A stretch of 64,000 nt of DNA, from assembly GCF_000003815.2 (NCBI RefSeq), contig NC_049985.1:21796442-21860441 (forward strand). Reading direction: 5' to 3'. Source of the stretch: Branchiostoma floridae. Its lineage: Eukaryota > Chordata > Leptocardii > Amphioxiformes > Branchiostomatidae. Positions 10,601-19,600 of the stretch are shown one piece after another (position 1 is the first letter of the stretch; each line of letters opens with the position of its first letter). Position numbers and translations under genes: made by a program. Under the pieces are notes generated by a model. The model did not search any database. It was not told where the DNA came from and saw only the letters and a list, made by a program, of their open reading frames with translations.

Positions 10601-12390
10601 GACCTACATACAGACCCAAGTCAAGCAATCTCATACTCTTCTTGGCGAAGAGAAATATTGCAATTTGAGACCACTGTCTGTCGACTTGATTTCTCTAAAT
10701 AGTTTTTTTTAAAGCAACGGATATAGGTTACCCCGCGGATAAAAGTTAACTAGCGTTAACGTCTTTAAGAAAACTTGAGGCACATCTTAATCAAACAATA
10801 AAGCATTTTGACCAATCTCTTTTTTTAGGGTAGCTATGCACAAAACGTGTAAATGTAGTCTAGTGGTCCATATAACGTTATATAGCTGTGTATTTTGTGC
10901 CGGATCGCAATTCTATTACACATTCGGTCGGTCAAATTCTACCATGTTACCACTGTGAGAGATGTGGACATCAACTAAAAATAGATACTCAAAGAAGGAT
11001 TGCCGCCTGGGCCTGACAAAAAGCATTAGATTCATTATACGCTACGGCCGCGTTGCGCGTTGGTACACCCGATCCCTTTATCTCGGAAGTTAAGTAACGC
11101 GCGGACCGGACAGTGCTTGGAAGGGAGACCCCCAACCAAGGACGTCCGGATTGCTGTAGCCTCACGAAGCTTTCCACGAAATCGTCTTCCGGGAGGGACG
11201 TAAAACGGGGGTCCCGTGCTCGATCGATCGAGGAGGTGCCTCGACCACGTTAGACATAATTTGGGTACCTACTGGCTGGCAAAATACACCTGGTGATTAT
11301 CATTATTATTACCAAAACAATGGATTTTCTTTCTCTCTTTATTTTAGGAAAGATGACGTTCCCCTACTTTACGTACATGAGTACGGCAAAGTTTGGGCTG
11401 GACGGGTTCTTCAGTTCCCTCCGTGTGGAGATGATGAAGACCAACAAGAACGTGACCGTCACCTACGCGGTGATCGGATTCGTGGCCACAGAAGGATCGG
11501 TCAAAATGGTCAAGGTACGCCGCTCTTCGATTTATTTTTGTTCATTAGCCCATGTTGATTTGATTACTAGTATATGGATGAGATCCACACGCGCATCAAC
11601 TTTCGGTCGTTTCCAAAAATGAAATAAAAAGTTTCTAACCATAGTATAAATCGTCCAAAGCAGCTTTGAAATAAGCAAACATATTCCGTGGATTGCAAAA
11701 ACAAATGTCTGAAATCGTGTGCTATTATCATACAATATTCCAAGGTCAAAGAAGATGTGAAAGAACAAAAATGAAGAATCTATTGTATGGTATAATGTAT
11801 TCTGTGTGTGCAATCATTTGCTCAACCTTCCTGACCATTCAGATTTCATAATGAAGGAAACTTTCATTAAGCAGCTGAGTAGTAGTTGTGGAAACGAAGG
11901 TCAAGTTCAAAAATGGTTCACCTGGCATTTTTCGTCGGTACTGGAGTGGGCTGTGCATTTTTGTGTATTTCATTGTGGGCAGCATAACTCAAAAAGCTGT
12001 TGATAGATTTTAATGAAATTTGGTGGGTAAGTGGCGGTTATAGGAAGGAAAGTCAAGTTTGAAAATGGTTCACCTGGCATTTTCTGTCGGTACTGCACTG
12101 GTTTACCTGACATTTTCCGTCGGTACTGCACTGGGCTGTGGGTGTCTATTAACAGCATTACTTGTGGATCTATAACCTTCGTCAACATGCATTTTTCTAT
12201 GTACCAGAAACTGCCTGATGGAGAGAAGATGCTGGAAAGTGCAGCCCCAGTGAATGAGACGGCCCAGGCCATTATCCGCGGAGGGGCGATCCGTGCCAGG
12301 GAGATCTACGTCCCCTCCTACACCTGGCTCATCTCCAAAATCAGACAGTTGCCCGACTGGCTGGAGGATTATATAGTCCTAAATCTTTAA
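7652..12390 (+). CDS. HSD11B1-like short-chain dehydrogenase, copy B (first exon not found)
   Basis: Exons 7652-7782, 7946-8057, 8981-9199, 11348-11514 and 12208-12390 (TAA at 12388-12390) match copy A in length and phase. Motifs: TGCSSGIG (cofactor loop), LVLNHAGSS, ITVMGSLGG where family members have a catalytic Ser strand, then FPYFTYMSTAKFGLDGFF. As in copy A, Tyr is at Lys-5 rather than Lys-4. The last exon encodes LPDGEKMLESAAPVNE and ends IVLNL. With an 88-nt first exon like that of copy A the protein would be 299 residues, the usual family size. No such exon is visible on the plus strand between 2.56 and 7.65 kb, where the LINE lies. The first exon may be deleted, displaced or too diverged to see. 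Confidence 0.87.
7890..7924. repeat. (GTTT)n microsatellite
   Basis: Eight or so GTTT units in intron 2 of copy B, ending just before the exon 3 acceptor and probably contributing to its pyrimidine tract. Confidence 0.9.
8127..8168. repeat. Fragment of the 5S-headed SINE tail
   Basis: 'gggtacctacttgctgtaataatacacc' here resembles 'gggtacctactggctggcaaaatacacc' at 11263-11290 downstream of the 5S-like sequence, suggesting a truncated second copy of that element. Confidence 0.4.
8226..8911. mobile_element. TA-flanked TIR element, copy 1 (Tc1/mariner-like, non-autonomous)
   Basis: GAGTCCATTCCAAGACACC at the left is mirrored by 'ggtgacttggaatggactc' at the right, and both ends abut TA. A near-identical copy lies at 46056-46754. 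There is no transposase frame. It occupies intron 3 of dehydrogenase copy B. The TA flanks suggest the Tc1/mariner group, but TIR sequence alone does not prove it. Confidence 0.8.
9208..10749. mobile_element. Long copy of 'TTCACCTTTATCC' TIR family
   Basis: The left end 'ttcacctttatccgcggggt' is mirrored at 10712-10749 ('accccgcggataaaagttaa'). Subterminal 'tttagggatatcaaggtgac' and 'gaccactgtctgtcgacttg' segments are shared with the 14.75-kb copy. The interior is about 1 kb of degenerate repeat units. Shorter copies are at 14753, 17921 and 29996. It fills most of intron 4 of copy B. Confidence 0.7.
9592..10640. repeat. Degenerate 110-150-bp repeat units ('CTGCAGTACCTTAGG')
   Basis: Successive units start near 9592, 10038, 10170, 10319 and 10470, each with 'gctgcagtacc.tagg', 'gccgctaggggg' or 'gccaggtaaacc', 'cctaccaaatatca' and 'ttctcgagttat'. 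The repeat is dispersed: other copies are at 0.24, 11.9 (inverted) and 39.77 kb. Confidence 0.6.
11041..11162 (+). pseudogene. 5S rRNA-derived sequence (likely SINE head)
   Basis: The sequence opens 'gctacggcc' and holds 'cccgatc', 'atctcggaagttaagtaacg' (A-box region; 5S has AGCTAAGC), 'tgcttggaagggagacc' (C-box region; 5S has TTGGATGGGAGACC) and ends 'tgctgtagcct'. The length (about 122 nt) and element order match 5S rRNA, with many central substitutions. It is followed by non-5S body sequence, which fits 5S-headed SINEs (SINE3-type) better than a functional 5S gene. Confidence 0.75.
11041..11312 (+). mobile_element. 5S-headed SINE in intron 4 of copy B
   Basis: The 5S-like head is followed by a body with 'cttccgggagggacgtaaaa' and 'gggggtcccgtgct', then 'gggtacctactggctggc' and an ATT-rich tail (11297-11312). 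Its tail resembles 8127-8168. It lies just upstream of exon 5. The family assignment is inference. Confidence 0.6.
11880..12150. repeat. Inverted copies of the 'CTGCAGTACC' repeat
   Basis: 'gaaaatggttcacctggcattttctgtcggtactgcac' occurs in two and a half versions (11908, 12059, 12104), the reverse complement of units at 10.47-10.55 kb. It lies in the last intron of copy B. Confidence 0.55.
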
Positions 12391-12682
12391 CGACTTTACA
12401 TAGTCTATGGTGGTGTTAAGTGCGCAAAAACAAATTCATTAACAAGTCTATTTAACTTTTAAGTGCAAAGACCACCAAGTCTCCTATCTAAACATATAGA
12501 AAATATGAAAGAAACAGGCTGCCAAATGCCACATGCCTGAGGTTTAGTCCATGAAAAACTCACATTGGCAGCGTAGCCTATTATTTTAACAAAATCAAAT
12601 TGCCATGTTAACTTTTCAGTGGACTAACTCTCATGGTCACCCTATGTTTGCCGAATTCTACAATCCATACCCCCATAGCAAG

Positions 12683-14134
12683 CGGTGTACCGAAAGTGCG
12701 AAAAGGAACGAAAAGGAGCGAAAAGGAACGAAAAGGAACGAAAAGGAGCGAAAAGGAGCGAAAAGGAACGAAAAGGAACGAAAAGGAACGAAAAGGAACG
12801 AAAAGGAACGAAAAGGAAAGTACTGAAAGTGCGAAAAGGAACGAAAAGGAACGAAAAGGAAAGTACCGAAAGTGCGAAAAAGAACGAAAAGATTGGATAG
12901 GAACGAAAAGGAACGAAAAGGAAAGTACCGAAAGTGCGAAAAGGAACGAAAAGGAACGAAGTATGAAGCAAAGTGAAATAAAATCGATGGGAATATAAGG
13001 TAACGGCACTGTGATCGGCAAATGCATTTGCAACGGACTTTATTTTTGCATTTTGCGACTTGTTCCGCGAAATTCCTAGAGCTCCAATGGTTAAACGGCG
13101 AACCGGCGGGAAAGTGCACGCGTGGAAATAGCTAAATACAAATCAAAGGCGATGGGCGGAGTCACGAATCAGTGCGTCTCGGGTTCCCACGCGGGCTGTC
13201 ACAGATCAAATTCGGGGGGAGGGGGGTAAAAGCCGCTAAGTAGCGCGCCTGAAAAACGTTTGACGGGTTGACATTCTGGTGTAGATTATTTTTCTACGGT
13301 CTCAAAAATGTCACAAAGTCGTTTTCTAGTGGTCCCGGCCTAAATTATATGTGGCCCCGGGCAATCGGGACACCGCGTTGATTTCAATTCGAGGTCTGGT
13401 TCCAAAGACTTTTTCTGTAGAACCCGCACGGGAGACGTGAGTCAACGGCCAAATCTCTCCGTAGTTTCCCAATATCCTTTGCACAAATTCCTCACGTTGT
13501 CCTTTCTTCCCGCCAAAATGATGAATACTCATGGCACAACGTGATGAAAACTCCTTGGTACAATCACTACAATGTATACATGCCTATCCTTTCACACCTT
13601 TTCTTTTGTCGTGAACGAGCAAGAAGATATGTCTCCAGTCTCCAGAAAAACATGTTGTGGGCCGTGTTGAAGGGAGCTGTCATGCTAGTGGGGCAGCAGT
13701 TTATTAGCATATCATTCCAGGCCGGATTTCTATTAGACGTAAACAATCGCAAGAATTGCATGCGGTGCTCCCATCTTGGGAGAACAGAAGTCATCCAAAT
13801 ACAACAGCAACGCTACAATCTTGCCTCATTCTGAAAATGTACGTTAATCGATATTTATCTATCACCCGCCAGTAACTGAATTTTAGTCCTTACTGTCTTA
13901 TCTCAGTTCTGTTTCCTTGTATTTCGCTGATCTTCAGAGAATAATTTAGCCACACAAACACAACAGTCTAAAACAGCGCCGTAAAAAATTCATATTGCCA
14001 AATTCTAAAATAAAACACGTTTTAAAACACGTTTCATAGGCTTCTAACGCCCGCCGTACCGGTTCCTTATATTCTCATTGATTTTATTTTAGTTTGCTTC
14101 ATACTTCCTTCCTTTTCGCACTTTCGGTAGACCC
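12683..14134. mobile_element. 1.45-kb TIR element with 8-bp target duplication (hAT-like)
   Basis: The left end CGGTGTACCGAAAGTGCG and the reverse complement of the right end GGGTCTACCGAAAGTGCG agree over about 24 of 26 bases. Both sides are flanked by the 8-bp direct repeat ATAGCAAG (12675-12682 and 14135-14142). An 8-bp duplication fits hAT, P or similar superfamilies. No transposase frame is seen. The left TIR runs into the tandem array at 12697-12960. Confidence 0.75.
12697..12960. repeat. Decanucleotide tandem array (CGAAAAGGAA)n
   Basis: More than twenty copies of a 10-bp unit alternating CGAAAAGGAA and CGAAAAGGAG, punctuated three times by AAAGTACYGAAAGTG, which is the TIR sequence itself. 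All six frames stay partly open only because of the repeat; no protein is proposed. Confidence 0.9.
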
Positions 14135-14752
14135 ATAGCAAGGCCTGGTGGAGGCTATTGAATAACTTATAAGTGACTTGTTACATGTTGGATATTCTTA
14201 AATTCAATATAAAGACGTATATATAGCTACATTGCTGTTACACTGTAAAAAGAAGTATTTTACTTAAAAAGTAATGTAACAACCGTAATTTTAAGACATG
14301 AAAATTATGTCGTTATTGATGATATAATTCTCCATGAGGCTTTTTATAGTCTCATTCCTTACTAAATCAAAATTTTACAGACTACTGTAAAGGATATAAA
14401 TACATCAACTTTTAATTAAAACTTTGGCAATGTTGGCTGAATAAATGACATAGTTGTGTCATATACATGTATATGTGTACGTGCACTATTACAACTACAT
14501 GTTATATTATGTATAACAAATGTCAAATAGTGCTACTCAACAAGAATTCTATGGAACTTTTCTACTCTATGAAAGACTGTCATAACACACTAGTATGAGG
14601 TGAGAATATAGGCTATACATATATGTACTGTAATTTTCAAGAACATTCTTGTAAATTTCTAACAGTTTCATCTCATATAGGTGATATTTGAAGCAAAATA
14701 TGACACTGTCACATTTACATCCATGTAGACATAAGAAAACAACTAACACTCA

Positions 14753-14960
14753 TTCACCTTTATCCGTGGGATAACCTATATCCGTTGTGTATACTAGGGT
14801 ATTGGGGAAGGTCAAGACAATAGACAGTGGCTTTTAATTGCTTTTTTGCAATACTTAAAATAAATTATAGTTTGAAACCACTGTCCGTCGACTTGACATC
14901 CCTATACATATACACCCTGTTTCAAAAACGGATATAGGTTATCCCACAGATAAAGGTGAA
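14753..14960. mobile_element. 'TTCACCTTTATCC' TIR family, short copy
   Basis: Left end 'ttcacctttatccgtgggat' and right end 'atcccacagataaaggtgaa' are mirror images, with internal 'accactgtccgtcgacttg' shared with the 9.2-10.7-kb copy. Flanks extend the TIR (CTAACACT...AGTGTTAG). Confidence 0.75.
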
Positions 14961-15124
14961 CTAGTGTTAGCACAATTGAGTTGGGAATTCACAGATGATC
15001 ATCTGATGCCCTTGGTAGCCAACTGTGCTGCCACTCTCTCTAGATACCCTGGGTCTGGGTAGCCATTTCTGCAGGAAGAAAGCACATGTTGGAGTTATTT
15101 CCCAATGCAGTACTGTATTCGGTA

Positions 15125-15575
15125 CTTTTGAAATAGTTTCATCAGGTTGGTAGAGTATAGGATATAGGAGAATTCTTTTTACACAACCAGCAGGTACTTA
15201 CATTGCTTACGTTTCGATGTCTCTCAGACACCTTCCTCAGAGCTTCTAACTATAGTTCTGCTTCTCACCGCTATATGTAGCCGATGTAGGTGGCGCTTTT
15301 GCGGTGAGAAAACATTCGCAAAGGAGGTGATCTGGATAAGAAAGCCAACCCCAGTGATGGACCGGGACGAGGGGGATACAAGCTTAGCTACGTTTCGGAT
15401 TGTTTTCTCATCGCAAAAGCGCCACCTACATCGGCTACATACATTGGACTGTATGGCGGTGAGAAGTAGAACTCCAGTTAGAAACTCTGACGAAGGTGTC
15501 TGAGAGACATCGAAACGTAAGCAATGTAAGTACCTGATAGTTGTGTAAAAAGAATTCTCCTATATGCTGTATTGG
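15125..15575. mobile_element. Fold-back element with about 150-bp inverted arms
   Basis: The left arm ('aggagaattctttttacaca', 'cttacgtttcgatgtctctc', 'gatgtaggtggcgcttttgc') reappears inverted on the right ('gcaaaagcgccacctacatc', 'gagagacatcgaaacgtaag', 'aaaaagaattctcctat'). A relative with the same ends surrounds the assembly gap at 61.9-62.09 kb. Confidence 0.7.
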
Positions 15576-15933
15576 TACTGTATTAAGACCACCACATGCA
15601 ACTGACCATAGCCTTCCTACAACCTTTCTCTGACCATAGTTGATGGTGAACGATGTCATCTGGGGTCGGTGAAGCTGCTAGCTACTTGTGTTTGAACGTT
15701 GTTTGCATCATCCCACAACGAATTTTGACAAACCAATATCAGGAAAGTCATATTCTTCTCCGATGCAATCAGAAAATTTAACTGGAGCTATACAGGGTTC
15801 TAGACAACACCCAGCCAAGTGCCAACATTGGTTGGGGAGTGATTGGGAGCTGCCATGGAAAGGTTCTGAGTGTGTAACCAGAGCTTAAGTAGGCATGCTA
15901 AAGCAAAAATTAAAAGCCCTTGCTGTTTTGTCA

Positions 15934-16360
15934 TAGCCTGGGTACCATCCGGAAAATAGTTTGCTCCTGCATTTATTATACACTATGTAAAGTCGCTTTT
16001 TGCTCTGACATTCATTATATACTGTTGCTTCTCTGATGTTGCGTCTGGGGTCCTTGACCACGTTAATGTCTGGAACCGTCCAAATTTTGGACAAGGGCGC
16101 TGATTGGTCCCTACACATGAGTAAAGTAAGGAATTGGTTCAAGTGCTCGTTCGAACAGGCGTTCCAACATAAAAAAAGCCCTCCGTTCGCTTGCGGGAGG
16201 GCCTATTGTCATCAGTGTCATCAAACAAGCGCTCTAGAACCCATTCCTTAATTCGCTCATTAACTGAAGTAACCACCAAACGGTTTGAATGCGCACGTCT
16301 CCAGACAAGTAGCAGAAGCGAACATAGGAGCGAGCTACTACCCGAATGATACCCAGGCTA
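15934..16360. mobile_element. TIR element 'TAGCCTGGGTACCATCCGG'
   Basis: 'tagcctgggtaccatccgg' at 15934 is mirrored by 'cccgaatgatacccaggcta' ending at 16360. It contains a strong GC hairpin at 16170-16203 ('gccctccg...cgggagggc'). No coding content was found; it lies just downstream of the TRIM-Deltex stop. Confidence 0.6.
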
Positions 16361-16391
16361 ATTTCATCATAAAACAACAAAAAATAAAAAT

Positions 16392-16625
16392 TCACTTTTG
16401 ATAAAGCACATACACTTTTGGCCCTCCATATGTGCTTGATTTCAGCTCAATGTCACTGCAGGCCACTTTATCACTGCCCCCTCTTGATGCCCTGATGGTG
16501 AACATCAGCTTCTGGTTGAAGGCCTTCTCCAGGAGATGCAGAACTCTTAACCCATCAGAAGTATACGGTAGGTAGGCCCGGTACAACATGCCACTGTAGC
16601 GCTTTCCTGGATTGGGATGCTCCGG
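16392..16625 (-). other. Exon: DTC core, short C-terminus
   Basis: The exon opens PEHPNPGKRYSG, then LLEKAFNQKLMFTI and SDIELKSSTYGGP, ending VYVLYQK-stop. Deltex proteins normally continue with a YPDPxYL-type C-terminal stretch, which is absent. Where family members have NEIHHKT this exon has SDIELKS. A further exon was searched for by eye in 15.6-16.39 kb and not found; a TIR element occupies that space. Confidence 0.7.
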
Positions 16626-19600
16626 CTGAAGATTAAAGATAAGGTCACGGTTAGGCCAAACATAAATGTTGTGTTTGTGGTTACCCAATAGCCTGGCTGC
16701 CAGACTGTTTCGAGGGCCTTACCACAAGCCAAATCCTTGGCTATAGGGCCAAAATGCCATCAAGTAAGTTCTTAGGTCCCTGAGTCAATTATTCCTTTTC
16801 TGACTTATCTTCTTGGAACTTTTTGTGAAAAATGCCCCTGCAATTCCAGAATTAGATGCTAAGGGGCCCAAAGTTATGTCACTCCTTTTCGAGTACAAGA
16901 GCTATCTTCCACCTAGAAATTGTGACTATTATTAATAGCATGTCCAGAACACTGTGGTGTGGAAGTTCAGCCCAAAATCTTGTCATTTCCAGTTTTCGTC
17001 ATAACCTACCGATACACCAAATATGAAACCAATCCATGAAGCCATTAATGAATATTTCATGGCCTGATAGTAATAAAATGTTGAATGTTCTTTCTTCGAA
17101 CTCTGTTTATGTCATTGTATACAGGGTACGCCTGTAAAGTAGTGTGTTAACAATGATGAGGGTACCTATCCTGTGTGAAGAAAACAGAAACAAAATAAAT
17201 AAACTTACCCCATCCTGAATTCCATCTTGAAAGACAAAGTCTACGAGGATGGCCCCAAATTGGTGGTAGCCTTCGAGAGACACGTCACTACTGGTGGAAT
17301 TAACCTTCATCCTTCCTTTAGGCTGATTGGTCAACACCAGACTGGGCACAAAGGTCAGACAGACAGGGCACCGAGGGTCATTCTTCAGTGCCCTGACTAG
17401 GCACTTTGTGCAGAATGTGCCCTTGCAACCTTAAGAAGAAGTGAAGAAGTTAGCTTGAAGATAAACAGCTTTGCAGGATAAACTAGATTTCCCCGGTATT
17501 TGGAATAAAAGCCGCTGGAATAAAAGCTAATCTTACAGCATTGAAAATTAGCATATCAAAGCGATAAACATTTTCAATCATGTCATAAACCAGTAAACCA
17601 AGTTTGTATATGCATAATTGTATGCATATACATATAATGTAATATATTATATCAAGGTGTAACCTAGTATACTTGCCAAATAAGTGAACAGTCCACTGAA
17701 CCGATCACTGCAATGCTGACACGTATAGCCTCTACCAGGCTATGTAGATCGGTGGTCTAATTGTAGAAATTGGACAAATAGAGTCTATAGTACGCTAGGG
17801 GGTCGGCCAGTAGATAATGTTTTTACTGTTTTTACTATTTGTCCATTTTCTACAATTAGACCACCAATCTACATAGCCTGGTAGATGCTAGACACATATA
17901 CCACACAAGTGTAATGCTAGTTCACCTTTTAATCCACCGGGTATTACCCACCATATATGATAGATATGGTGTTTTTTACTTTTCGACTTTATATCTCTAC
18001 TTCTAAATGCCCTGTTTTCAACAGCAATGGGTACAGGTTACCCTGAGGATAAAGGTGAACTAGCATGAACAGTATTCACATCACCAGGATCTGATCAGTG
18101 GACCAATCACCCATTCAGCAAGTGTACCAAGAATATATATATATACAAGTATGGGGTTGGACAGTAACCTTGGCTTCTGCAGGGGAGATATGTTGGAGGG
18201 ACTGATACTGTCAACCAGCATCTATAGCAGATGGGGTCCTGCTGGGTGGTTACAGTCCTTACTTGGTCTGCTTTCTTGCCTCCAACAGTAGAATGTCTTC
18301 CAGACAAACTGCTTACTCGTAGCTTGGAAGACAGTTCTTTCTCTGTTGACAGCGACATGCCATATTGGGCATTTGTGGGACTGTTTTTTACCAGCTTTTT
18401 CTTCATGACCGAGTAATCGATTGTAACATTTGCTGATTCAAAATCCACGGTGTGAAAACGTGGTTTAGCCAGTTCACTTAATCTCTGCGTCATCTCTCGT
18501 GAGAACGATGCCGCTTCATAGTCGCCCCCCTCCCGAGCTAGAGTCTCTGCAAACTCGCACGTGCTCTTGGTGCTTGCCAGACTGATCTGCGCTCCCTCTA
18601 TCCCTGCTTCTATCTGTTTTTTCCTGCATCCTACCTCTGTATCAATACAGGCTAGAAGTCGATCGCCTTCTTCCTTCACAAGTGTAAGAAGAGATTGTAC
18701 GGTACTACGCACATTCTTACGTGCTTCCTCCGCATGTTTTAAGAGATGTTGCTTCAAACGCTTCTGGGCGTCTTCTTCCCGGTGAAAGAATTTTATTTGG
18801 GCCTGGCATTGCAGTGTGAGGTCAAGGATCGCCTTTCGCTTTTCTGTAGCCACTTCTTCTATGCGTGTGTAATCGTGCTGCGCGTCTCTGTGTTCGAAAA
18901 GGGCACATTCGTTACATATCGGTGTCTCGCAAGTCCTACAGTAGAGCTTCAGGATTTCTCCAGGATGTTTGGAGCACAGTGGAGCTTTCCTGTCCCTGAA
19001 GATGTTGTCGTATTTTCCTATCTTGAGTTCCTCGAAGGTGAAGAGCGTGTGACCCTTGGTTGCCTTGACGACTCGATGCGCCGACTCACACCTTGTACAG
19101 AGGAACTCTGCACACTCCGAACACCTAGATGTGGCTGCCTTGCCTTCGTCACAGTTTGTACAGTGGATGCCATCTTTACTGTGCCGGATGTAGTTTTGCT
19201 CTGCTAAGGCCTCTACTAGACTCTCCATGAAGAAATTGTCCTTTAGGCCTGCAACTCCGTTTTGTGGTAGAGTGACTTCGTGGCAACACAGAGGGCAAGG
19301 AAAAGTCTCCTTAACATTCCTCTTCACCCATTCTTGAAGACACAGTGTACAGAAGGTGTGAAGACAGGGGATGAGGATCTTGGGTTTCTTGAAGATGTCA
19401 CAACAGATTGAACATTCAAGGAAGTCATTGCTGATTCTTGCAGGCAAATCAGTCTCTCTGGTTCCTGTTGTAGCTTGGGACTTGCCATCTACCTGTTAGA
19501 ACAGAAACAGTTTCTTATCTTTGAGTGTAACCACATTTTGGAAAATACACCCAGTCTTGTTTTTAGAAAATACTGTATCATAACTGATAAAATGAGATGA

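Noticed and set aside
11041-11162. Functional 5S rRNA gene
   Set aside because: Too many substitutions in the central loop and A box, single copy, and fused to SINE-like body sequence.
12605-13119. Several overlapping open frames on both strands encoding KERKGTKRNE- or FRSFSFLFVP-type repeats
   Set aside because: They are by-products of the CGAAAAGGAA decamer array, open in several frames at once; no start context or splice support.
13541-13834. 97-codon plus-strand frame inside the 12.7-14.1-kb element
   Set aside because: No transposase motif or homology recognised; low-complexity context.
16170-16203. Bacterial-type rho-independent terminator (GC hairpin)
   Set aside because: The sequence is eukaryotic and the hairpin lies inside a TIR element; a terminator call would be meaningless.
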